A stretch of DNA of 64,000 bases from Vicugna pacos (Eukaryota > Chordata > Mammalia > Artiodactyla > Camelidae): NCBI RefSeq assembly GCF_048564905.1, contig NC_133019.1, positions 11,636,501 through 11,700,500 on the forward strand, given 5' to 3'. How positions within the stretch are numbered: position 1 is the stretch's first letter; each line of letters starts with the position of its first letter. A program made the translations under genes and the position numbers. This document shows positions 9,799-19,400 of the stretch, piece after piece. A model generated the notes under the pieces. That model ran no database searches. It was given only the letters and a program-made list of their open reading frames with translations, and had not been told where the DNA came from.

Positions 9799-10706
9799 GT
9801 ATATTAGTCAGGGTTCTCCAGAGAAACAGAAACAGTAGGATGTACATATATATATGCACAGAAAGACAAGATAGAAGAGAGAGATTTATTTTAAGAATTC
9901 AGCTCATGCAATTGTGAGGCTGGCAAGTCCAAAATCTGCAGGGTGGGTTGGCAGGCTGGAGACCCAGGGAAGGGTTGACGTTGCAGGTTGAGCCCAAAGG
10001 CAGTCTACAGGCAGAGAGAGCTCCCTCTTCCTCAAAGGACTTCAGTCTATTTATTCTTAAGGCCTTCACTGATTGGGTGAGGCTCACCTATAATATAGAA
10101 GGTAATCTGCTTTCCTCAAAGTCTACTGACTTAAATGTTTTTATCAAATCACACAATGTGAGAGTTGTGGGTTAAGTTTTATTTAGGACAAAATGAGGAC
10201 TATAACGTGGGAGACAGCATCTCAGATAGCTGTGAGGAGCTGCTCTGAAGTGGCGGGGGGAACTCAGTATTAGATATGATTACAGTGAAGTGGGGTATGT
10301 GCAGTCAAGCACGCATTTAGGCAGAGGCTTGCAGCTAGTCACAAGGAGCAGATGTCACCATTAATTATTTTAGTGCTTTTCTAGATATGAGGAGACACAA
10401 GAATTTGGGCTCATAAGACCTCCTGAAAATATCTAACTAGCTGTAAGTCTGTTCTGCCAGTTTTCCCAGAGCACAGAACGCCTCATTCCTGGTCTCCACC
10501 CTGAAATCCTTTCAGGGAGGTTTGGAGGTCAGTGGCTGCAGCAGATCATGATTAAATCCAAGCAGGGGCAGATGACAAGTGCCAATTTTTAGTTGGCAGT
10601 GTTAATCTCAGCTGAAAAATACCTTCACAACACAATCCAGATATGTTTGACCAACTACCTGGGTATTGTGACTCAGCCAAGTTGACGTATATAATTAACC
10701 ACTACA
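9799..10706 (+). mobile_element. ERVL-type (MLT2-like) solo LTR fossil inside the L1
   Basis: Begins at about 'tatattagtcagggttctcc' and ends '...aattaaccactaca', with cagg at both flanks (9795-9798 and 10707-10710). I know these ends from MLT2-type LTRs. It is itself split by a further repeat at about 10150-10605. Broken and old. Confidence 0.65.
10150..10605. mobile_element. Repeat nested in the LTR, probably another LTR
   Basis: About 450 bp interrupts the surrounding LTR, whose text resumes at 'gttaatctcagctgaaaaatacc'. It resembles artiodactyl LTRs that I recall ('gggagacagcatctcagatagct'), but I cannot name the family. Ends are approximate. Confidence 0.4.
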
Positions 10707-10819
10707 CAGGATAAATTTGGTCTCTTTGGAATGAGTTGGAAGTAGTCTCTCTTCACGTTTCTGAAAAGGCTTGTATAGAATTAGTATTATTTCTCCATTA
10801 AATGCTTGGTAGATTTCAC

Positions 10820-10923
10820 TGAAAAAAATATATGTATAGTTATGTATGTGTATAATTGAATCGCTTTGCTGTACCCCTGAAATTAACATTGTAGATCAAC
10901 TACACTTCAAAAAAAATGTTTAG
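10820..10923 (+). mobile_element. Young truncated L1 3' end
   Basis: 'tgtataattgaatcgctttgctgtacccctgaaattaacattgtagatcaactacactt' plus an A-tail is the artiodactyl L1 3' terminus. It is flanked by the direct repeat tagatttcac (10810-10819 and 10924-10933) and inserted into the older minus-strand L1. Confidence 0.75.
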
Positions 10924-11049
10924 TAGATTTCACCAAGGAAACCATCTTGGTCTGAAGTTTTCTTTGTGGAAAGATCTTTAACTCTCAATTCAATTTATTT
11001 AACAGCTAAAGGGATATTTTATTTATCTATTTCATCTCCAGTGAGTGGA

Positions 11050-11335
11050 CAACGTTCTCCTTTGTCTTCAAATTCTATTCACCCTTCCCTTCAAGTCCCA
11101 GATCAGGTCTTTCCTCCTCCATGGAGACTTCCTCCACCACCTCAGCCTTATCAGTTCCTCCTGGGAACCCTGGCAGCACTGTCTGTTGCACCCATAGGCT
11201 TAATCACATTTGTTCTGTTACTGTTTAACTTTTTGCATACTTGGCCACTCATATAATTGTAAGCTCCTTGAAGACAGGAACTGTTTGCATCCTCTTAGTA
11301 CTTACCCCAGTTCTGGTCTGCCACGTGAGTGATTA
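11050..11335 (-). repeat. L2-like LINE fragment
   Basis: 'tcttttcctcctccatggagacttcctcc'-type wording and 'aattgtaagctccttgaagacaggaact' are antisense L2 landmarks. Confidence 0.6.
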
Positions 11336-11429
11336 GAAAAGTACTCATGGAAGGAACACCTAAGCAATTAAATACAGAGTTTTAAAGCCAGGAAAACAGC
11401 ATTTTTAACGATCACCGTTGGCACTGGGT

Positions 11430-11665
11430 AGCTGTTCAGAGCGTTGGAGTTGGGACAGCTGTGGCTGCTAATTCCAGCTCTGTGCCTCACTAACTGTGCA
11501 ACTTAGGTGAACGAATTAACATCTTTGAGCCCCTGTATCTTCATCTGTAAAATGAGGAAAACAACATCTACCTTGTCGAGGTCGTTTAAATGAAATGCAG
11601 GTGCTAAGTGCAATTTCTAGAGCATATACGTGCTTCCTAAATGTTAGATATTATTGCTTTCATCA
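11430..11665 (+). repeat. MIR SINE
   Basis: Near-complete MIR order: 'gctgctaattccagctctgtgcc', 'aacttaggtgaacgaattaacatctttgagcc', 'tcatctgtaaaatgagg', 'gtgctaagtgc'. Confidence 0.8.
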
Positions 11666-11949
11666 TGCTGACCCACACCTCCCTTGACTGGTACCATCAA
11701 ATATACCTGGGACAGAACTGCACCACCCCCCAAATCCCGGGGCCAGTCTGCTGATCAGAAGCTAGTGATGATGGTCAACGTCACAGAGACTCCTTTTGAG
11801 CTTAAGTGTTGAGTGCTTACAGGGAAAGAAGTAGCTTCAAAAGGGACCAAAATATAGCAACTGTAGCCACAAGACCAAAGCTGAATGTGTACAGTGTGTG
11901 GGGGGCTGCTAAGGACAAATGGCTTTTTCAGTCATGGTCACACTCTTAA

Positions 11950-12185
11950 ATAGTCCTGTGGTCAGCAGGGAGGTTTCTGAGTGCAGAGAGGGAGAGAAGA
12001 GAGCCCGCTGATTTGAGCTGGGCTGAGAGGTCCTCAACACTCTGACCTTTTCTCTCTGCAAGTTGAGTGTGTGCTCTGGGAGACCAAGAAAGAAGCCCTC
12101 CCACACCCTCCTCTGCTGCTGCAGCACCCATCACCCCACATAGAGCGCAGCCCACATCCTGGCCGCTAAACCACAGCTGCTTCTG
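11950..12185. promoter_or_regulatory. Candidate T-cell enhancer 3' of CD3E
   Basis: AACCACA (RUNX) at 12169-12175 overlaps a CAGCTG E-box at 12174-12179, and another RUNX core CTGTGGTC lies near 11956. The block is 0.6-0.8 kb beyond the CD3E poly(A) site. A T-cell enhancer 3' of human CD3E is established; this assignment is inference. Confidence 0.3.
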
Positions 12186-12475
12186 GCTGCAGGCTGCTGC
12201 CTCTCGCAGTGCAGAAGGAGAAGCTGGCTCCTTCCCCCACCTCCCCAGCCCAGGCTCAGCGGAGGCGCTTCCTTTTTGAGGCAGCTTGTGGAAATGTGTC
12301 CCCCACCTCCCCTTGCACCTTCACCTCCTCTCCTCTGTCTGCATTTTAAGGCCTCCATTTCTGTCTCACCCATTTTCTGAACTGACTACTCCATCAGGGA
12401 CCCATCGGGTACTCTCCACCATCTTTGATGTTTCTCCAAAAGATGTTAATAAAATGATGGATCATTTCCTTGTTC

Positions 12476-12560
12476 TATTTTTTTCTCTTTCTTTCTCTTC
12501 TTTCCTCCTTTCCTTCCTTTCTCCTTCCCTCCCTTTCTCTCTCCTTCTCTTTTTCTGTTT
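12476..12560 (+). repeat. Polypyrimidine (CTTT/CCTT) tract
   Basis: About 85 bp almost wholly C and T in irregular CTTT, TTCC and CCCT units. Confidence 0.9.
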
Positions 12561-12753
12561 GATTTATTCCCAGATGCTCTCTCCAAAGACAGCTTCAGAT
12601 AACACCTGCTTCAGCTGTGAAAACAGGTAGTACTTGCATTTGGGATGCTGGGAATATAGTCAAGGGGAGGGAGGACCAGTGATCTCAGGAAACAAGGCAG
12701 CCTCTAAGGGCCTCCCAGAAAATAGGGACGGCAACTCTTTTAGCCAAATACAC

Positions 12754-12759
12754 TTTATT
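12754..12759 (-). promoter_or_regulatory. CD3E: CD3E poly(A) signal
   Basis: TTTATT on the plus strand gives AATAAA on the minus strand, 592 nt past the CD3E stop. It is the first AATAAA I find downstream in the gene's direction. Confidence 0.65.
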
Positions 12760-13350
12760 TCTTTCCTCTCTCAGCTGAGAAGGAGGTTAGCACATTCAAG
12801 GAGATGCAAATGGCCATCTAGGAGCCTGCAGCAGAGACCAGGAGGGAGGGAGCACAGGGCTAGCTCTGGGTCAGGGTCTGTGAACAGGGCAAAACATCTG
12901 CCAATATTTACCCAGTTCATTCCCACAGAGGGTCACCTAGGAGAGAGCTAGAAACATAGAAGGGTTGATGGAACAGTCAGGATGGGGTTCCTTCTACACA
13001 GGAAAAGGAGGGAACTGATGGGAGAAGTAACATCCACTGGGGAAGGAAGGAATTTGGGGTGGTGGTGGCGAAGAACAGAAATAAATATCCTGACAAGATG
13101 GCAGCCCAGGCGTGAGGGGTGAGCATCGATGATGCTTCAAAGGATAATGAAGCAGCAATATGCTTAGACTGGGTGCCAGCAGGGAAGGCAGGAAGGAGGC
13201 AGTTGGAGGCAAGGCTGCAGGGTGTGAGTTCGCCACAAGGCAGAGGAACAATCCTCCTGTGGGGTCCAAGATTTGTCCAGGGAGCAGGGAGTAGCAGGTC
13301 TGGAGGGAGCCAGACCTGTGTCACTGGGAGACAGTGTCTTCAGGGAACTG

Positions 13351-13407
13351 TCAGATGCCTCTCTGATTCAGGCCAGAATATAGGTCCCGCTGGCCTTTCC
13401 GGATGGG
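13351..13407 (-). CDS. CD3E: CD3E last exon: second half of ITAM and stop
   Basis: 57 nt: [18 protein letters not shown] and TGA. Preceded by a CTACCCACAG acceptor. The 3'UTR runs to about 12735. Confidence 0.97.
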   Translation of the reverse strand, partial: PIRKGQRDLYSGLNQRGI

Positions 13408-16400
13408 CTGTGGGTAGAATAGAAATCGGGTGGTCAGCAGCGTGGGGAGAAGTATTTCCTGAGAAAGAAGGGCCTCTGAAGATCTAGCTTTAGTGCAATG
13501 AAAAGAACTTTGGGCTGGGAGTCAAGAGGCAGACTTGACTGGTAAGAGATTTGATCTGGTCACACAGCTGTGAGCCTCAGCTTTCCCATCTCAAAAATGA
13601 GAAACTAAAGACCCACCTTTCAGGGCTTTTATCAGAATTAAATGGAGTCACCTGTGCGAAAGTGACTATTGCTTGCTTGGCCGGTGCTCAATAAACAATT
13701 GTTGAGTTTGTCCAGGTGTGATATTCAAAATACTTAATGGTAGTGCAGACACACCAACCAATCAGAACAATCCTGGTGGCTCTCTGCTATGCCAGGCATT
13801 AACTCTTTATTGCCAAATCAAGAGGCGGTCCATTGGGGGAGAGGCTGTGACATCTGGCAGTGTATGATGGCGGAGGGGGAAGCTTGGGGCTATTTACCAG
13901 TGAAATATTTTCATATTTCAACAACTGGTAGGACTGTGCTGGGGCATGCTGGTGGGACATCAGTCATGAGTTTCTTGCTCTAGAGTTTGCGTGTATGGTA
14001 TTTCCCATGGCTGTCTCCCAGCTAATGAATAGGACTGAGAAAGAGGAGCGGCACCTTGACCTCCACCCTGACCACTCCGTGGTGGCAGAAGCCCTGTTGC
14101 CTTTAAGATGACCCTGTTCTACCATGACAGAGGCAGAGGTGGGCACATGGTGGGATGTTCTGGAGCCCTGAGGGAGGGGCTGTGCAGTGTCTGCCAGGCC
14201 AGGTGGGCAGTCCCACCTGTCCCCTTCTCCCCTGGGCAGATCCCTCCCCCGACTCTATCCCTTGTTACCTCATAGTCTGGATTCGGAACAGGTGGTGGCC
14301 TCTCCCTGTTTTGTCCTGCAGAGGAGGGAGGGGAAGCAGTCATTTCCATGAGGAAAGACCAATCGTGAGAATGAGACCCAGATCAAGGACGGCGAGCTCT
14401 CCTCTACCTCTCCCCTTCCCTATTTCAGCTGCCTTTTCTCTTTGCTCTCTTTCATCCCATCTCTAATGACCCCTACACTGTTCTTATCATTCTGCGACCT
14501 CAGCTCAAGGTCCTTCCATTATTTCCTTTCCCACATTGGCGGTAGGGCAGGGAAAGGGCAGGAACTAATGTCTCAAGGTCTCTCTCCCCAAAGACTGGGG
14601 AGTGGAGTCTGATTGCTCCAGAACAGTGACAGGCATTTGAGGAAGCCCATCCTGTTAATAAACTTTTTTGCACTTTTCTAGGGTGGGAAGTCAGGAATGA
14701 TCTGAAATGGGACACTCTCTGTCGCAATCTTGGCAACACCACGAACCTTCTACAGCAGCTGTCTTGACCTAGCCTGGACCTGCCACCCCTCCTGGCCCGA
14801 GGTGGACATCTCCCTTGGCCAAAATCTCCTCCGTGGTCTTACCCCTGGGCCTGCCGCCAGCACCTGCTCCCCTTGTCACAGGCTTGGCCTTGACCTTTCT
14901 TCTCTTGCTCCAGTAATACACCAGCAGCAGCAAGCCCAGAGTGACGCAGATGTCGACTATGATGATTGTGGCCACTGCCGTGAGATCCACCTCCACACAG
15001 TTCTCACACACTGCAGGGGGATGGGAAATGCGGGAAGAAGAACGGAAATCACCCAGAGAGGAAGACACAGGGAGGGAGGGTATAGCTCAAGTGGTAGAGC
15101 GCATGCTTAGCATGCACGAGGTCCTGGGTTCAATCCCCAGTACCTCCTCCAAAAATAAATAAATAGACCCAATCACCTCCCCCTCATAAAACAAAACAAA
15201 ACAGCAAAAAAACCAAAAAAAAAAAAAACCAAAAAAAAAAACGAAGACACAGGACACTGGAGATGAGGAAGGAACAAATGAAGGTAATTCTCCCTTCAAT
15301 ACTCACATGCTGTGTGGCTCCAGACAGTCCTGGGAATGAGTGTAGGAGGAGCAAAAAGATGCCAGGGGATTGTGAGTTGGGTTAGGGGAAATACTGAGAA
15401 TGCCCTTTTGAAATGGTCCTCCCTAAAGAGTCTAGAAGTGATTGCTCTGAAGACCTATATTACCTCTTGCTTTCAGGTAGATCCTATGACTCTCCTCCTT
15501 CCTTATGTAGCAGGTATAATAACCACTGTTCTCCATTTCTGAAAAATTATCCAGTAACAGGTGCTTCTCATAAGCGTCAGCTATTTTTTTATTATTCTTT
15601 TCCCAAGTTACTGTTTCAGAATCCTCAGGGCACGTCAGCTCTACTCTGTTTCCAGAGATGGAGACTTTATATGCTGGGAGATGGGAGAGAAGAGAAGGGA
15701 AGTTAAAGGGAGAAACCAGTAAGATTTCAGAAAAGGAAAACTGGTAGCAAAAGAACCAAACAAATGCAGAAAGTCATCTGTCATCCTCAATCTTAGAGTT
15801 TCTTGTCAAAAGGGAACTTTGTAGGCTAGAGGGTTTGAAAGGGGAGATCTGTAAATGGGGCACTAGATAATTTTTTGAAGGTGACTTCAGAGTTTAGGCA
15901 TGAACATGGAGACTTGGAAGGGGAGGATAGAAATAAAACCTATAAAAGTCCCTATTTGGAATGTTTCTAAAATGGGAGTTGGCAACGTGATGTTGGAAGG
16001 ACCTCAGTTCTTGGGGTTAATCTTCCTCAGTCAATTGCTTCTCCACTACCACCAACTTGCCTCCTCAGATAGGACAAACAGAAAAGACTGATCAACTTAC
16101 TTTTCAGTATATTTGTAACTTCATCTGAAAATGAAAAAAGGAAAGAATAGTAAGAAAATAATCTTGCTTTATATTTAAATTATAAGTAAAAATTTTCATG
16201 TGGTACTAGAAACTATCACCAAGAATTCCCAAAGAGGTCCCATTTTTCATGGAGCCCTAAACCTTAACAGTGAGGTATGTACTTAGCCTATGAGATCATG
16301 CTTGTAGATGCAATCAGATACAACAAATTGAGAATGTACCAGCATATGCTTCTAGACCTAGGTCCACTAAAGCTCAGAAAGACTTAAAATCCTAAAGCTG

Positions 16401-19400
16401 AAAAATTCTAGAAGTCTTCAAGCTTATTCTCTTGGATTAGCAAGAACCATCTGCCAGGTAGATATGAAAGTGTCTACTCAGAGATAAAGACCTTCACATT
16501 TTTGAATCACTAATTCTTGGGCTCACCTGTTTTTCATTGTTCAGAAGTTCTTTCTTAAAACTAACAGAATTCCACATAGCAGAGATTGTATATCTTTCTT
16601 CAAACTCCATACCACTTTTCTGTTATTGCCCTTAAACTGTGTGAAGCACTATATACATTTTAAGGAAATAGTTCTCCCAATAGAAAGTGGCTTTATTTTA
16701 AATTATATCTGAGTATAATCAACTCTCAATGAAGTGTTTTAGAGGGAGGAACTAGGGGACAACTGAAATCTATGAATATAATTTGGGGATCTGCCAAATT
16801 CCCACAGCAGGCAGTTTCGTCCTGGGAAGTGGGGCTGGGTGCATCCTTATTTCCTGGAAGACTTGTGGCTGGGATGCTGGGCAGCACTAGGCTATGCTCA
16901 AGTGTAGATATGGCAGCTGAAAGAGAGGAGAGGCAGCCGTGCAGAGAAAACCCTCTCTGTTGGGGCTGTTTTGCTACAGTGTGATATTGGGGAGAGAACA
17001 CCGGACTGCGTCAGAAGCCCCGTGTTTGAATCCCAGATCTGCATTAGGCTGTGTGACCAAGGGAAAACCATTTAACTTCTCTGAGCTTCAGTTTCTTCAT
17101 CTGGGAAATGGAGCTAAAACACATACCTCACAGGGTATTTGTGAGAATTAAATGATTTTTGAAGGTGAAAATTGATGGCACGTAGCAGATGCTCAGGAAA
17201 AATGTTAGTCACTTTCTTCCTTTCCTTCTGGGGGTCTGGCTACCACGGAGGACAGAACTGAGTTCCAACCCACATGCTTAGGCAGCTCTCCAGCTCAGAT
17301 CATATGGAGTGTAAACAGGTCATTCTCTAGAGTCATCTATCTGCTAATGATCAGAAGCTGAGTATAATGACAATAGATAGTTGATAATATTTTTTCTGAG
17401 GGGGGAGGTGATTAGGTTTATTTATTTAGTTAGTTATTTTAATGGCGGTACTGAGGATTGAACCCAGGACCTCACACATGCTAAGCATGTACTCTAACCC
17501 CTGGGCTATCCCTTCTCCCAAGATGATAATATTTTGACTTAGACATACTTTTTTAGCACTGCTATTTCTGAGAAATATTACACTAGAAATCAAAAATGAA
17601 ATAATTTAAAAGTAAATAGACGTTTCACTCTGCTTGGTGTGTTTGTTTGGAAAAAAAAAAAGACAATTGCTCACAACTCATACTGGTGCAAATTCAGTAG
17701 TGGAGCTCAGATCAATACAACCTCATTCAAGAGCCTAGATGATTCGGCTTAGAAATGGGACAGATGCTCACAAAGGTTTTATGCACACCCAGACATGGTG
17801 TTTCATAATGGTTAAAAAAATGTGCTTCTGCATCAGCTAAATCTGCATTAGTATTTATCTCTGGGGTTGGACTATTTATTTTCTAAGCCTTGGTTTTCTT
17901 ATCTGTAGACTAGGGATGGTAGGAGAATTGGGTGAGGAAATTCAGTTAAAATATTAAGAGCAATACCTAGAACATACATGCTCAATAAACTTTAATACTT
18001 ATTATTTAGTTTGCTTACTTCTGATATAATGAGAGCTAAAACTTACCTACTACTTTCTCTATGCCAGAGAATATTCTAAGCAAATTATTCATTCAATCCT
18101 CACAACAACCCTACAAGTATCATTATTTACATTTCACACATGATGATGCTATGGCACAGAGAAGTGAATTATTCAGATACTCAACAAGGAAGAAGTTGAG
18201 CCAGGCTTCAAATATGACTGTCTAGCTTCATAGACAGTCAGCTTGATAGACTGTCAGTCTTCAGTTAGACTCTTAACCTCATGCTACACAGCCTTCTCCT
18301 CTGCCTAAGATAGTCTTCCCTGAAAGTTAAATAAGCTTACCCTTTAAAACTTAGCTCAAGAATCACCTCCTCTGGGGAGCCTTCCCCAGCCATCCTCTGT
18401 AGAGTTGAACGCTCTTCTCTTCATGATTTATTTTATTCTGTATCTTCTCAAACCAGAGCAGGCACACACTATATTATCAGTTACTTGTCTCTCAGGTAAG
18501 ACCATCAGCTTCTTGAGGGGAGGGAACTAGTGATGTATTTATGTGTATGAGAATTTAGTCATTCAAAAAAAAATTCATTGAGCACCTACTATGTGCCAGG
18601 CACTGGGCCAGGTAAATAAAACGACATCTCTGCCTTCAATGAACTTGTGATTTACACAAAAACTTATGATGGCTCCAAGCCATGTCCACATGTGTATTCT
18701 TCCCTGAATGGATGCTCAGGGAGACATACCATGCTCAGCTATAATCAGATGTGACAGTTAACAACAAACATAGACACACCTCATACAGATCCTACTGAAA
18801 GATAATTCTATGTTCCCTCTAATAGTTCTGGTTCTTAGTATTTATTACTATGGCCTCTACGACCATCTTGTTCCACATTTGAAAGGAAGTCGTACAGAGA
18901 GAAAATCCTCTTACCACTTTCTTCAGGATCTGAAAAGGAAATGATAAGAAACTATTAATAGTAGTCCAATCAGCTACTAAGATCAGACCCTGCCCCATGG
19001 GTTAGGACACTTCCCTCAACCTTTAGAAAACAATGGATGTTCAAATTCCCCATGGCTGTGTATGAAAAACTGTTTAGGGTCCTATATCCCACATTAAACA
19101 ACTGAAGGCTAATTATTTACAAAAAAAGGGTTCAAAGTAATCATCCTGAATATAATACACATATTTGATATATAAATATAAAATACATATATTTATAAAA
19201 TCATTACATTGTATACCTTAAGCTTACATCATGTTATATGTCAACTATATCCCAATAAAGCTGGGAAAAAAAGAAGCTCTATATTGGGCATAAATTAAAT
19301 GATAAACAAAAATCAGCCCTGGTGGGGAGGGTATAGCTCAGTGGCAGAGCATGTACTTAGCGTGCAGGAGGGCCTGGGTTCAGTCCCTAGTACCTCCGTC

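Larger units (their letters stand above)
8292..11045 (-). mobile_element. Old L1 LINE, minus strand, split by later insertions
   Basis: Antisense L1 3'UTR and ORF2 tail. The minus strand near 8654-8700 encodes EWINNRWYIHTMEYY, typical of the ORF2 C-terminus. L1 text is continuous from about 8292 to 9798 and resumes at 10711 ('ggataaatttggtctctttggaatgagtt') through about 11045. The gap is an LTR, and a second short L1 3' end sits at about 10820-10923. Broken, ancient. Confidence 0.8.
16125..18914 (-). other. CD3E: CD3E intron between micro-exons 2 and 3
   Basis: 2.8 kb of mostly repeats: MIR copies at 16985-17215, 17805-18005 and 18025-18300, a SINE at 17394-17523 and L2 pieces near 18300-18670. 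Confidence 0.85.

Noticed and set aside
15076-15150. tRNA-Ala-like sequence with A and B boxes (also near 19326 and 32181)
   Set aside because: Each is the head of a SINE with a shared body, A-rich tail and target-site duplication. None is a separate tRNA gene.
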